Positions 29,285 to 40,626 of a stretch of DNA of 64,000 nucleotides are shown here, piece by piece (within the stretch, counting starts at the first letter, position 1; each line of letters begins with the position of its first letter). The position numbers were made by a program, and so were the translations under genes. Location of the stretch: NCBI RefSeq assembly GCF_040438925.1, contig NZ_CP159258.1:5293001-5357000 (forward strand). The letters run 5' to 3'. A model generated the notes under the pieces. The model was given only the letters and a program-made list of their open reading frames with translations. It was not told the DNA's origin and did not search any database. This DNA comes from Pseudomonas sp. MYb327 (GTDB lineage: Bacteria; Pseudomonadota; Gammaproteobacteria; Pseudomonadales; Pseudomonadaceae).

Positions 29285-30718
29285 TCAGTCGCGGAGTTGA
29301 TCGTTTTCCGCCAACAGTCTGATGGCTTCGGCACCGACCTTGCGCACAGCTTCTTCGATCTGCGCTGTCGGTTTGGCAGCGTAGTTCATGCGCAGGCAAT
29401 TGCGGTATTTGCCCGAGGGGGAAAAGATACTGCCCACGGCAATCTGTACGCCCTGATCGTGCAAGGCACGATTCAGTTTCAAGGTGTCGAAGCTTTCCGG
29501 CAGTTCGACCCACAGCATAAAGCTGCCTTGTGGGCGGCTGGCGCGGGTGCCGGCCGGAAAGTAGCGGCTGACCCAATCGATCATCAGGTCGCGATTGCGC
29601 TGGTATTGCGTGCGCATCCGCCGTAAATGAGGCTCGAAGTGCCCGCCCTTGAGAAATTCCGCGATAGCGATCTGCGGTTGTGGTGCGGTAGAGCCGGTGC
29701 TGATGTATTTCATGTGCAGCACGCGCTCCAGATAGCGACCCGGCGCGACCCAGCCAATGCGCAGGCCGGGGGCCAGGGTTTTGGAGAACGAACTGCAGAG
29801 CAGGACGCGGCCGTCTTCGTCGAAGGATTTGATCGTGCGCGGACGTGGGTAGCTATAAGACAGTTCGCCATACACATCGTCCTCAATGATCGCCACGTCG
29901 AAGCGCTGTGCGAGCGTCAATAACGCGCGTTTGCGTGACTCCGGCATGATGTAGCCCAGCGGGTTGTTGCAGTTGGGCGTCAACTGTATGGCCTTGATCG
30001 GCCACTGTTCCAAAGCCATTTCCAGCGCATCCAGACTGATCCCGGTGAGCGGGTCGGTGGGAATCTCCAGGGCTTTCATGCCCAGGCCCTTGAGCGTCTG
30101 CATGGCGCCGTGAAAGCTTGGCGAATCAACCGCGACGATGTCTCCCGGCTCGCAAATCGAGCGGATGCTGGTGGACAGCGCTTCATGGCAACCGGTCGTC
30201 ACCACCAGATCACCGGGGCTTAGCTGGCAGCCGGAATCGAGCATGAGCCGGGCGATTTGTTCGCGCAGTTCGAGGTTGCCGTGGATGTTGTCGTAATACA
30301 GGCCGGGCATGTCTTGCCGCCGACTGAGTTGCGCCAGGCCGCGCAGCAGCGGTTTGAGGGTTGGCGTGGTGATGTCCGGCATGCCACGACCCAGTTGCAC
30401 GACATCCTTGCGTGGCACGGCTCGGATTAGCTCCAGCACTTGCTCCCATTGCGAAATCTCCACCGGACGCTGGGCCGGGCGACTGATGGCCGGTAAATCG
30501 GGCAGGTCGCGACTGGCCGGCACGAAATACCCGGACTTGGGTTTCGGCGTGGCCAGCCCATTGTCTTCAAGCAAGCGGTAAGCCTGCTGCACTGTGCTCA
30601 GGCTCACGCCGTGTTCAATGCTGAGCGCCCGCACCGACGGCAGCCGATCACCCGGGCGATAGAAGCCCTGTTCGATACGCGTGCCGAGCAATTCGGCGAG
30701 GTTCACATAAAGGGTCAT
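29285..30718 (-). CDS. MocR-type regulator (GntR winged helix plus aminotransferase domain)
   Basis: A 477-residue MocR/GabR-family protein. A GntR winged helix (about 1-68; RPGDRLPSVRAL, SLSTVQQAYRLLE) is linked to a class-I aminotransferase fold (about 110-470). The PLP lysine is in SSFSKTLAPGLR and NNPLGYIMPESR matches the PLP site. Such proteins sense PLP-amino adducts and control nearby genes. The neighbour across the divergent gap is a DUF1127 gene, and that gap holds a perfect palindrome. Confidence 0.93.
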   Translation of the reverse strand: MTLYVNLAELLGTRIEQGFYRPGDRLPSVRALSIEHGVSLSTVQQAYRLLEDNGLATPKPKSGYFVPASRDLPDLPAISRPAQRPVEISQWEQVLELIRAVPRKDVVQLGRGMPDITTPTLKPLLRGLAQLSRRQDMPGLYYDNIHGNLELREQIARLMLDSGCQLSPGDLVVTTGCHEALSTSIRSICEPGDIVAVDSPSFHGAMQTLKGLGMKALEIPTDPLTGISLDALEMALEQWPIKAIQLTPNCNNPLGYIMPESRKRALLTLAQRFDVAIIEDDVYGELSYSYPRPRTIKSFDEDGRVLLCSSFSKTLAPGLRIGWVAPGRYLERVLHMKYISTGSTAPQPQIAIAEFLKGGHFEPHLRRMRTQYQRNRDLMIDWVSRYFPAGTRASRPQGSFMLWVELPESFDTLKLNRALHDQGVQIAVGSIFSPSGKYRNCLRMNYAAKPTAQIEEAVRKVGAEAIRLLAENDQLRD

Positions 30719-30799
30719 GGCACTGCCTCGGCGCGGGTGATTCGGTTAACCAGTACAGATATGACAAAAAATGACAATTCAGAGTCTCGAACGGCAATT

Positions 30800-30818
30800 C
30801 TGTATTGAAATAATACAG
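30800..30818. promoter_or_regulatory. Palindrome CTGTATT-N5-AATACAG between mocR and DUF1127 genes
   Basis: A perfect 7-bp inverted repeat (30800-30806 and 30812-30818). Related half-sites lie nearby: CAGTACAGAT near 30750 and ATCTGTAAT near 30828. This is a good candidate operator for the adjacent MocR regulator. Confidence 0.6.
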
Positions 30819-30897
30819 TGGCGTTGAATCTGTAATGCTTTTGCTCGCCAACGCATCATGGAATCTCTGGCTACCCAAGTAAACAGGAGCATTAAAA

Positions 30898-31143
30898 ATG
30901 AACGGCTTGAGCGATGTGCGGCTGACGTTACACAGTCAGGAACTGGCGGCAGGGCAAAATTACGGCGCACGCGAGGCGCATATGCGCAAAGCACCGTCCA
31001 GCCTGAATCGCTGGGATCTGTTCTGGCGTCGTCTGCACACACGCAAGGCGTTGCTGGAGTTGACACCGGAACAGCTCAAGGACATAGGGCTGACGCGTGA
31101 ACAGGCGCGGGAGGAGGGGCTCAAGCCTTTCTGGCGGGTCTGA
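30898..31143 (+). CDS. DUF1127 small basic protein
   Basis: An 81-residue protein with the DUF1127 C-terminal motif (LHTRKALLELTPEQLKDIGLT). DUF1127 proteins are small, Arg-rich and implicated in RNA metabolism or stress responses in some bacteria; the exact role here is unknown. AGGAG lies upstream of the ATG. Pairing with a divergent MocR gene suggests direct regulation. Confidence 0.87.
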   Translation: MNGLSDVRLTLHSQELAAGQNYGAREAHMRKAPSSLNRWDLFWRRLHTRKALLELTPEQLKDIGLTREQAREEGLKPFWRV

Positions 31144-31166
31144 TTTTTGTGGCGTTTGTTCGGTCC

Positions 31167-31232
31167 AATCGCTGGCAGGCCAGCTCCTACAGAATTCGCA
31201 TACTCTTGTAGGCGCTGGCTTTGCCAGTGATG
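31167..31232. repeat. Outward-facing pair of REP halves
   Basis: ATCGCTGGC...CTCCTACAG at 31167-31192 is followed by TTGTAGGCGCTGGC...GTGATGG at 31204-31232. The order of the halves is the reverse of the normal REPIN arrangement, so this is probably two adjacent single REPs. Confidence 0.7.
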
Positions 31233-31244
31233 GCAACAACGTGG

Positions 31245-32558
31245 TCAAACCAACTCTTTAAGCCGATGCCACAACATCCCCAATGCCAACAACGGCGAGC
31301 GCAAGTGCTTGCCGCCGGGGAAGGTGATATGTGGCACCTGGGCGAACAGATCGAAGCCACCACTGTGCTGTCCGCTGATTGCTTCGGCCAGCAGCTTGCC
31401 CGCCAGATGCGTAGCATTCACCCCGTGACCGGAATAAGCCTGGGCGTAATACACGTTCGGCTGGTCCTTGAGCCGGCCGATCTGCGGCAAGCGATTGGCG
31501 CCGATGCCGATCATGCCGCCCCACTGATAATCGATCTTTACGCTGGCCAGTTGCGGGAATACGTCCAGCATCTTCGGTCGCATGTAGGCCGCGATGTCTT
31601 TCGGGTCGCGCCCCGAGTAATGGCAGGCGCCGCCGAACAGCAGACGCCGATCCGCCGAGAGCCGATAGTAATCCAGCGCGACCCGTTGATCGCAGACCGC
31701 CATGTTCTGCGGCAGCAGTGCGTGGGCCAGCTCTTCGCTCAAAGGCTCAGTGGCGATGATGTAGCTGCCGGCGGGCAGTACTTTGCCGCTGAGTTCGGGG
31801 TTGAGTTCGTTGAGATAGGCGTTACAGCCCAGCACAAGTGTCTTGGCACGGACCGAGCCTTGAGCGGTATGCACCTTGATCTCAGGACCGTAGGCGATGC
31901 GCGTAACGACCGACTTTTCGTACAGCTTCACGCCCAATTGCTGTGCGGCGGCGGCTTCGCCCAGCGCCAGGTTCAGCGGGTGCAGATGCCCGGAGCCCAT
32001 GTCGATCAGGCCGCCGACATAGCGGTCGGAGCCGACCACGGTGCGCATTTCATCGGGTTGCAGCAGTCGGGTTTCGTAGCGGTAGCCGAGGTTGCGCAGT
32101 TCTTCGGCGTCTTCGGCGAAACCTTCAAGATCGCGAGGTTTGTTGGCCAGGTCGCAGTAACCCCAGGTCAGGTCGCAGGGGATCTGAAAACGTTCGACGC
32201 GCTGTCGGACGATTTCCACTGCTTCCAGACCCATAAGTTTCATCTGACGCACGCCGTCGACACCGATGACGTTGGCGAACTGATCGAGGCCGTGACCGAC
32301 CCCGCGAATCAACTGCCCACCGTTGCGGCCGCTGGCGCCCCAACCGATCTTGTGGGCTTCGAGCAGCACCACGCTCAAACCACGTTCGGCCAGTTCAAGC
32401 GCGGTGTTCAACCCCGAAAACCCGCCTCCGACCACGCACACGTCGGCCAGCACTTCGCCTTGCATTGCAGGGTATTCCGGTTGCGGCAGGCTGCTGGCCG
32501 CGTAGTAAGAAGCAGTGTGCTGATGGCTCGGGACAGGCTGTTGGGCACGAACATTCAT
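31245..32558 (-). CDS. FAD-dependent oxidoreductase (PuuB/PauB-like gamma-glutamylpolyamine oxidase)
   Basis: A 437-residue DAO-family flavoenzyme. The FAD-binding GGGFSG lies at residues 44-49, followed by LLEAHKIGWGASGRNGG. The family oxidises gamma-glutamylated polyamines or amino acids, releasing an aldehyde, ammonia and peroxide. Its position near kauB and pauR supports a PauB role in putrescine or spermidine use. The start at 32558 is chosen over 32630 by family N-terminus and spacing. Confidence 0.85.
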   Translation of the reverse strand: MNVRAQQPVPSHQHTASYYAASSLPQPEYPAMQGEVLADVCVVGGGFSGLNTALELAERGLSVVLLEAHKIGWGASGRNGGQLIRGVGHGLDQFANVIGVDGVRQMKLMGLEAVEIVRQRVERFQIPCDLTWGYCDLANKPRDLEGFAEDAEELRNLGYRYETRLLQPDEMRTVVGSDRYVGGLIDMGSGHLHPLNLALGEAAAAQQLGVKLYEKSVVTRIAYGPEIKVHTAQGSVRAKTLVLGCNAYLNELNPELSGKVLPAGSYIIATEPLSEELAHALLPQNMAVCDQRVALDYYRLSADRRLLFGGACHYSGRDPKDIAAYMRPKMLDVFPQLASVKIDYQWGGMIGIGANRLPQIGRLKDQPNVYYAQAYSGHGVNATHLAGKLLAEAISGQHSGGFDLFAQVPHITFPGGKHLRSPLLALGMLWHRLKELV

Positions 32559-32705
32559 GCGCGAGATCCTGATTCTTGCGTTTAGAAAATTTGACGGAGC
32601 ATAAGCCGGACTTTCCCGGGCGGGCAACATTGGTCGGTTGTTGCTGTCTGGATCCGGGATTTTGCGTCAGAATCCCGCTCTATTTCGTTATTGGCCACCG
32701 CTTCG

Positions 32706-33059
32706 ATGAGTTGCAACAGTCAGAAAATTCGCACGCTGCGCCAGCAGATTCCCTCGTTCGAGTGCGTGCCCGGCTGCCATGACTGCTGTGGTCCGGTAAC
32801 CACCTCGCCGGAAGAAATGGCCCGCCTGCCGCGCAAGACCCGCGCCGAGCAGGAGGCGGCCATGGATGAACTCAACTGTGTGCACCTGGGGCCGAATGGC
32901 TGCACGGTGTATGACGAGCGGCCATTGATCTGTCGACTGTTCGGCACCACCAAAACCCTGCCGTGCCCCAATGGGCGGGGGCCGGTGGAGCTGATCCATC
33001 CTAGCGTCGAGAAGCAAGTGTTTGAGTACATGGCTTCGAATCGGCAAGTGCTGGTTTAA
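32706..33059 (+). CDS. YkgJ family cysteine cluster protein
   Basis: A 117-residue protein with the YkgJ pattern of conserved cysteines, CVPGCHDCC near residue 20, then CVHLGPNGCTVYDERPLICRLF, which probably binds a zinc ion or Fe-S cluster. The function is unknown. The ATG at 32706 is preferred; a TTG 15 bp upstream is in frame. Confidence 0.83.
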   Translation: MSCNSQKIRTLRQQIPSFECVPGCHDCCGPVTTSPEEMARLPRKTRAEQEAAMDELNCVHLGPNGCTVYDERPLICRLFGTTKTLPCPNGRGPVELIHPSVEKQVFEYMASNRQVLV

Positions 33060-33064
33060 GCGTT

Positions 33065-33553
33065 TCAATCCGGAATCGGCAAATTCAAACTCTCCTTCAC
33101 CTCTTCCATCACGATATAGCTCTTGGATTCCCGGACATGTGGCAGCTTGAGCAGGATGTCGCCCAGCAGCTTGCGGTACGAGGCCATCTCGGAAATCCGC
33201 GCCTTCACCAGATAGTCGAAATCCCCTGACACCAAATGGCACTCCAGCACGTGAGGCAGCTTCAGGACTGCGCGTCGGAACTCCTCGAAAGTGTCGCCGG
33301 ATTTGTAATCCAGGCTGATCTCGACGAACACCAGCAGACTACCCTTGAGGTGCTGCGGATTAAGCCGCGCGTAATAGCCCATGATGATCCCTTCGCGCTC
33401 AAGGCGCCGGACCCGCTCCGTACAAGGCGTGGTCGAGAGCCCGACCTTTTCCCCCAGCTCGGTGAAGGAAATTCGCCCGTCCGCTTGCAGGATCCGCAGG
33501 ATGTTGCGGTCGATCTTGTCCAGCTCACGTTTGGTTTGAGTGTTGGTACGCAT
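33065..33553 (-). CDS. dadR: Lrp/AsnC regulator DadR
   Basis: A 162-residue Lrp-family protein. The N-terminal helix-turn-helix reads FTELGEKVGLSTTPCTERVRRLE, and a C-terminal RAM (ACT-like) ligand domain includes FDYLVKARISEM. In pseudomonads this gene divergent from dadA encodes the alanine-responsive activator of dadA-dadX. The start at 33553 leaves a 157-bp AT-rich divergent control region. Confidence 0.92.
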   Translation of the reverse strand: MRTNTQTKRELDKIDRNILRILQADGRISFTELGEKVGLSTTPCTERVRRLEREGIIMGYYARLNPQHLKGSLLVFVEISLDYKSGDTFEEFRRAVLKLPHVLECHLVSGDFDYLVKARISEMASYRKLLGDILLKLPHVRESKSYIVMEEVKESLNLPIPD

Positions 33554-33710
33554 AGGGGATGCGCCTCCGTGAAAAGGGTTTTTGCCGAGAATTGTCGCCA
33601 AATATAGGCGCTTATATAGTGAAAATCACTGGCTATTCTTTTTTACACTGCGCACATCTAAAGCTCTGAACAACAAACGTCAGCGGTCAGCCGCGATGAG
33701 GGATATGAAA

Positions 33711-35015
33711 ATGCGCGTTATGGTCTTGGGTAGCGGCGTCATCGGTACCACCAGTGCTTATTATCTGGCGCGTGCCGGGTTTGAAGTAGTGGTCGTGGAC
33801 CGGCAGCCGGCTGCCGCCATGGAGACCAGTTTCGCCAACGCCGGCCAGGTTTCGCCGGGTTATGCTTCGCCGTGGGCCGCGCCGGGCGTGCCGCTCAAAG
33901 CCATCAAGTGGTTGCTGCAACGCCACGCACCGCTGGCGATCAAAGCCACTGGCGATATCGACCAATACCTGTGGATGGCGCAGATGCTGCGCAATTGCAC
34001 CGCCAGCCGTTACGCGGTGAACAAAGAGCGCATGGTCCGTCTGTCCGAGTACAGCCGTGACTGCCTCGACGAACTGCGCGCTGAAACCGGCATTGCCTAC
34101 GAAGGCCGCAGCCTCGGGACTACACAACTGTTCCGCACCCAGGCTCAGCTCGATGGCGCCGCGAAAGACATCGCCGTATTGAAAGAGTCCGGCGTACCGT
34201 TCGAACTGCTCGATCGCGAAGGCATCGCCCGCGTTGAGCCGGCACTGGCCAGCGTCACTGACATCCTCGCTGGTGCCCTGCGCCTGCCGAACGACCAGAC
34301 GGGCGATTGCCAGATGTTCACCACCAAACTTGCAGAAATGGCCGCGAACCTCGGTGTGCAATTCCGTTTCGGTCAGGATATTCAGCGCCTCGACTTCGCC
34401 GGTGACCGCATCAATGGCGTATGGATCGATGGCAAGCTGGAAACCGCGGACCGCTACGTGCTGGCACTCGGCAGCTACTCGCCGCAATTGCTCAAGCCGC
34501 TGGGCATCAAGGCCCCGGTGTATCCGCTCAAGGGTTACTCGCTGACCGTGCCGATCACCAATCCGGCAATGGCCCCGACTTCGACCATTCTTGATGAGAC
34601 TTACAAGGTCGCGATCACCCGTTTCGACAACCGCATCCGCGTCGGCGGCATGGCGGAGATTGCCGGTTTTGACCTGTCTCTGAACCCGCGCCGGCGTGAA
34701 ACCCTGGAGATGATCGTCAACGACCTTTATCCTCAGGGCGGCAATCTGGCCGAGGCCAGCTTCTGGACGGGCCTGCGTCCGACCACGCCGGACGGCACGC
34801 CAATTGTTGGCGCGACCCCGTTCAAGAACCTGTTCCTGAACACCGGTCACGGCACTCTCGGCTGGACCATGGCCTGCGGCTCCGGTCGCTTGCTGGCGGA
34901 CCTGATGGCCAAGAGAAAGCCGCAGATCAGCGCCGAAGGCCTCGATATTTCCCGTTATGGCAGCAAAACCCAGGAGTCTGCGAAGCATGTCAGTCCAGCG
35001 CCAGCTCACCAATGA
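33711..35015 (+). CDS. dadA: D-amino acid dehydrogenase small subunit DadA
   Basis: A 434-residue membrane-associated flavoprotein. FAD-binding glycines are in [12 protein letters not shown]. Other family phrases are [22 protein letters not shown] and [12 protein letters not shown]. It oxidises D-alanine and other D-amino acids to oxo-acids, passing electrons to the respiratory chain. The frame extends back to 33582. The ATG at 33711 follows GAGGGA and gives the standard MRVMVLGSG start. Confidence 0.97.
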   Translation: MRVMVLGSGVIGTTSAYYLARAGFEVVVVDRQPAAAMETSFANAGQVSPGYASPWAAPGVPLKAIKWLLQRHAPLAIKATGDIDQYLWMAQMLRNCTASRYAVNKERMVRLSEYSRDCLDELRAETGIAYEGRSLGTTQLFRTQAQLDGAAKDIAVLKESGVPFELLDREGIARVEPALASVTDILAGALRLPNDQTGDCQMFTTKLAEMAANLGVQFRFGQDIQRLDFAGDRINGVWIDGKLETADRYVLALGSYSPQLLKPLGIKAPVYPLKGYSLTVPITNPAMAPTSTILDETYKVAITRFDNRIRVGGMAEIAGFDLSLNPRRRETLEMIVNDLYPQGGNLAEASFWTGLRPTTPDGTPIVGATPFKNLFLNTGHGTLGWTMACGSGRLLADLMAKRKPQISAEGLDISRYGSKTQESAKHVSPAPAHQ

Positions 35016-35340
35016 GCGCATGAGTCAGATCGTCATCCACAACGGCACGGTGTACCTGGCCGGACAGGTTGGCGACGACATGAACGCCGGGATTGAACAG
35101 CAGACCCGTGAAACCCTGGCCAACATCGAGCGTTTGCTGGATCTGGCCGGGACTGACAAAAGCCGTCTGCTGTCGGTGACGATTTACCTGAAAGACATTG
35201 ATGCTCACTTCAAAGGCATGAATTCGGTGTGGGACCAGTGGCTGCCGAAAGGCGTTGCACCGGCCCGGGCCACCGTTGAAGCGAAGTTGTGCGAACCAGA
35301 AATCCTGGTCGAGCTGTCGGTTGTGGCCGCTCTTCCATAA
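34987..35340 (+). CDS. RidA family protein in the dad operon
   Basis: A 117-residue RidA homologue distinct from the one beside spoT. GQVGDDM is in the GQ loop, and the Arg in [10 protein letters not shown] matches the active-site arginine. The ATG at 34987 lies inside the dadA 3' end (29-bp overlap), so translation is coupled. Next to DadA and DadX it plausibly clears iminopropionate formed from alanine. Confidence 0.88.
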   Translation: MSVQRQLTNERMSQIVIHNGTVYLAGQVGDDMNAGIEQQTRETLANIERLLDLAGTDKSRLLSVTIYLKDIDAHFKGMNSVWDQWLPKGVAPARATVEAKLCEPEILVELSVVAALP

Positions 35341-35437
35341 GCAACACTGCGAGATCCCTCACCCGGCGCTACTGGCGGTTCATGCCGACAGCCAGTGCCG
35401 GTTTTTCTCCCCAACGACCGACTAGAAGTCTGCCGCC

Positions 35438-36511
35438 ATGCGTCCTGCCCGTGCCCTGATCGACCTTCAAGCCCTGCGTCACAACTACCAAATCGCCCGT
35501 GAAGTCACAGGGGCCAAAGCTCTCGCGGTGATCAAAGCCGATGCCTATGGCCATGGCGCGGTGCGTTGCGCGCAGGCGCTGGAAGCCGAGGCGGACGGGT
35601 TTGCCGTCGCTTGCATCGAAGAGGCCCTGGAGCTGCGAGCGGCGGGCATTCGTGCGCCGGTGTTGCTGCTGGAAGGTTTTTTTGAAGCCGATGAGCTGTC
35701 GCTGATCGTCGAGCATGATTTCTGGTGCGTGGTGCATTCGCTGTGGCAACTCGAAGCGATCGAGAAAGCCGCATTGAGCAAACCGATTGTGGTCTGGCTC
35801 AAGCTGGACTCGGGCATGCACCGGGTCGGTCTGCATCCCAAGGATTATCAGGCGGGCTATCAGCGATTGCTGGCCAGCGGCAACGTGGCGAAGATTGTGC
35901 TGATGAGCCACTTCGCCCGCGCCGATGAGCTGCACAGTCAAGCCAGCGCCGAGCAGGTCGCGGTGTTTGAAGCAGCGCGCCTAGGCTTGTCGGCCGAGGT
36001 CAGCCTGCGCAACTCGCCGGCGGTGCTCGGTTGGCCACAGGTGCCGAGTGATTGGGTGCGACCGGGCATCATGCTCTACGGCGCCACGCCTTTTGAAGAA
36101 GCCAACGCCGTGGCCTCGCGCCTGCAACCGGTGATGACCCTCGAATCAAAAGTGATCAGCGTGCGCGAACTGCCGGCCGGCGAGCCGATCGGTTACGGCG
36201 CTAAATTCATCACCCAGAAACCGATGCGCGTTGGCGTTGTGGCAATGGGTTACGCCGACGGCTATCCGCGATTGGCGCCAACCGGCACGCCGGTGCTGGT
36301 CGCCGGGCAGCGCAGTCAGTTGATCGGCCGGGTGTCGATGGACATGCTTTGCATCGACCTGACCGATGTGCCGCAAGCCGGCCTGGGCTCGACCGTCGAG
36401 TTGTGGGGCAAAAACATCCTCGCCAGCAACGTGGCCATCGCGGCGGGCACGATTCCTTACCAGATCTTCTGCAACCTGCGCCGGGTGCCACTGCTCTATT
36501 CCGGGAGCTAA
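35438..36511 (+). CDS. dadX: Catabolic alanine racemase DadX
   Basis: A 357-residue fold-III PLP racemase. The PLP lysine is K33 ([10 protein letters not shown]). The second catalytic base lies in the C-terminal domain (GYGAKF region), and [12 protein letters not shown] is also present. It interconverts L- and D-alanine, letting L-alanine enter DadA. The third gene of the dad operon, 97 bp after the RidA gene. Confidence 0.94.
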   Translation: MRPARALIDLQALRHNYQIAREVTGAKALAVIKADAYGHGAVRCAQALEAEADGFAVACIEEALELRAAGIRAPVLLLEGFFEADELSLIVEHDFWCVVHSLWQLEAIEKAALSKPIVVWLKLDSGMHRVGLHPKDYQAGYQRLLASGNVAKIVLMSHFARADELHSQASAEQVAVFEAARLGLSAEVSLRNSPAVLGWPQVPSDWVRPGIMLYGATPFEEANAVASRLQPVMTLESKVISVRELPAGEPIGYGAKFITQKPMRVGVVAMGYADGYPRLAPTGTPVLVAGQRSQLIGRVSMDMLCIDLTDVPQAGLGSTVELWGKNILASNVAIAAGTIPYQIFCNLRRVPLLYSGS

Positions 36512-36639
36512 GGCCAAACCGCCCGCACCGGAAGTCGCTTCACCGAACGGGATTCAGGTCAAAGTGTTGTAAATACTGAACGCTGTCGCCATGATATCGC
36601 TCAATATTCCAACAACCTGAATCCCTGGAGGCTCCTGCA

Positions 36640-37188
36640 TTGGACGTCGGTGAACGACTGCAATCGATCCGCAAGCTCAAAGGTCTTTCCCAGCGTGAAC
36701 TCGCCAAACGCGCGGGCGTCACCAACAGCACGATTTCGATGATCGAGAAAAACAGCGTCAGCCCCTCGATCAGTTCGCTGAGGAAAGTGTTGGGCGGGAT
36801 TCCCATGTCCATGGTCGAGTTCTTTTCCGAAGAAATCCTGCAGGAAAAACCGACTCAGATCGTCTACAAGGCTAACGAGCTGATCGATATTTCCGATGGT
36901 GCAGTGACCATGAAACTGGTCGGCCGGGCGCACCCGAGCCGGGCTATCGCATTCCTCAATGAAATCTACCCGCCAGGCGCCGACACCGGTGACGAGATGC
37001 TCACCCATGAGGGCGAGGAAACCGGGATTTTGGTGGAAGGGCGGCTGGAACTGGTGGTCGGGCTCGAAACATTTGTGCTCGAAGCCGGCGATAGCTACTA
37101 CTTTGAAAGTACCAAGCCGCATCGTTTCCGTAATCCGTTCGACGCGCCGGCGCGACTAATCAGCGCAGCGACACCGGCAAACTTTTAA
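36640..37188 (+). CDS. pauR: Polyamine-catabolism repressor PauR (TTG start)
   Basis: A 182-residue regulator. A Xre-type helix-turn-helix (residues 5-60, LSQRELAKRAGVTNSTIS) is fused to a C-terminal cupin (about 110-180, LTHEGEETGILVEG). This is the PuuR/PauR architecture, which senses polyamines and represses pau genes. The start codon is TTG: no in-frame ATG precedes it, GGAG sits 9 bp upstream, and MDVGERL is the family N-terminus. It lies downstream of dadX on the same strand. Confidence 0.9.
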   Translation: MDVGERLQSIRKLKGLSQRELAKRAGVTNSTISMIEKNSVSPSISSLRKVLGGIPMSMVEFFSEEILQEKPTQIVYKANELIDISDGAVTMKLVGRAHPSRAIAFLNEIYPPGADTGDEMLTHEGEETGILVEGRLELVVGLETFVLEAGDSYYFESTKPHRFRNPFDAPARLISAATPANF

Positions 37189-37359
37189 CAAAAGAGGCGC
37201 CCTGCCAGCCGTGGCCGAGGCACCCGAGCTGTTTTACCGTTGCGCAACAAGACCCCTTCGACTTTGGGGTTGTTTCAGTGTCGCGGGCTAACCGCTATAC
37301 TTGCGCCCGCCTGCGAACCGTGGCCGTAGGCGTGACTAGCCACCATTGAGGGTGAACGC

Positions 37360-37785
37360 GTGAACCTAATTATGAAAATGCTGGCCGTACCAGCAACCGT
37401 ATTGGCCCTCTGGGCTGTCAGCGCTCAAGCTGCGACGAACGATGAGATTGCCAAGCGACTGGAGCCCGTTGGCCAGGTCTGTGTAACAGGTCAAGAGTGC
37501 AAGGGCATGGAAGTCGCCGCTGCCGCTGGCGGTGGTGGCGGTGCCAAGGCGCCTAAAGATGTTATTGCAAAACATTGCAATGCTTGCCACGGCACCGGCC
37601 TGCTGGGCGCACCGAAAATCGGTGACAAGGCGGCCTGGAAAGAACGTGCCGATCACCAGGGCGGCCTCGACGGCATCCTGGCCAAAGCCATTACCGGCAT
37701 CAACTCCATGCCGCCTAAAGGCACCTGCGCCGACTGCTCCGATGACGAGCTGAAGGGCGCCATCAAAGAGATGTCCGGCCTGTAA
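37360..37785 (+). CDS. cycB: Cytochrome c5-type c-type cytochrome
   Basis: A 141-residue secreted cytochrome. The signal peptide ends near AQAA (residue 25), followed by a Gly/Ala linker. One heme site CNACH binds heme, with an axial Met probable in INSMPPKG. A second Cys pair (CADC) near the C-terminus is the usual cytochrome c5 disulfide. It carries electrons in the periplasm. The start is GTG at 37360, with GAGGGTG just upstream; an ATG at 37372 is the alternative. Confidence 0.9.
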   Translation: MNLIMKMLAVPATVLALWAVSAQAATNDEIAKRLEPVGQVCVTGQECKGMEVAAAAGGGGGAKAPKDVIAKHCNACHGTGLLGAPKIGDKAAWKERADHQGGLDGILAKAITGINSMPPKGTCADCSDDELKGAIKEMSGL

Positions 37786-37803
37786 CACGCCCGTCTCTTT
37801 CGC

Positions 37804-37834
37804 GAAAAAAGCCGCTTGCGAGCGGCTTTTTTGT
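37804..37834 (+). terminator. Terminator of cycB
   Basis: AAAAAAGCCGCT and AGCGGCTTTTTT form a strong stem around TGCG, with a T run after it. Confidence 0.93.
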
Positions 37835-37925
37835 GCCCGCTATTTGCCATTCGATACTGGTCATTGCAGCAAAGACCCGGCAAGCTCGGTCCAACCCCAC
37901 GTCATGGAATGGAAGGGAGGTTCGG

Positions 37926-39848
<1,923 letters not shown>

Positions 39849-39864
39849 CCAGGAACGACGATCC

Positions 39865-39957
39865 CCTGTAGGAGCTGGCTTGCCAGCGATGAGGCCATAA
39901 CATTCAACATGTATGTTGGCAGTTACACCGTCATCGCTGGCAAGCCAGCTCCTACAG
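39865..39957. repeat. REPIN (CTGTAGGAGCTGGCTTGCCAGCGATG type)
   Basis: The most perfect copy in the window. The left and right arms are complementary over more than 20 bp. It separates convergent genes. Confidence 0.93.
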
Positions 39958-39968
39958 GGATCACAGCG

Positions 39969-40571
<603 letters not shown>

Positions 40572-40626
40572 CTAGCTTGTCAAAGGTTGTTAGTTTGAAA
40601 ATGCTTTGATTAAAAAGTGCTCAATT

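Noticed and set aside
33687-35021. A 444-codon open frame opposite dadA
   Set aside because: Antisense of a well-conserved gene; no independent evidence.
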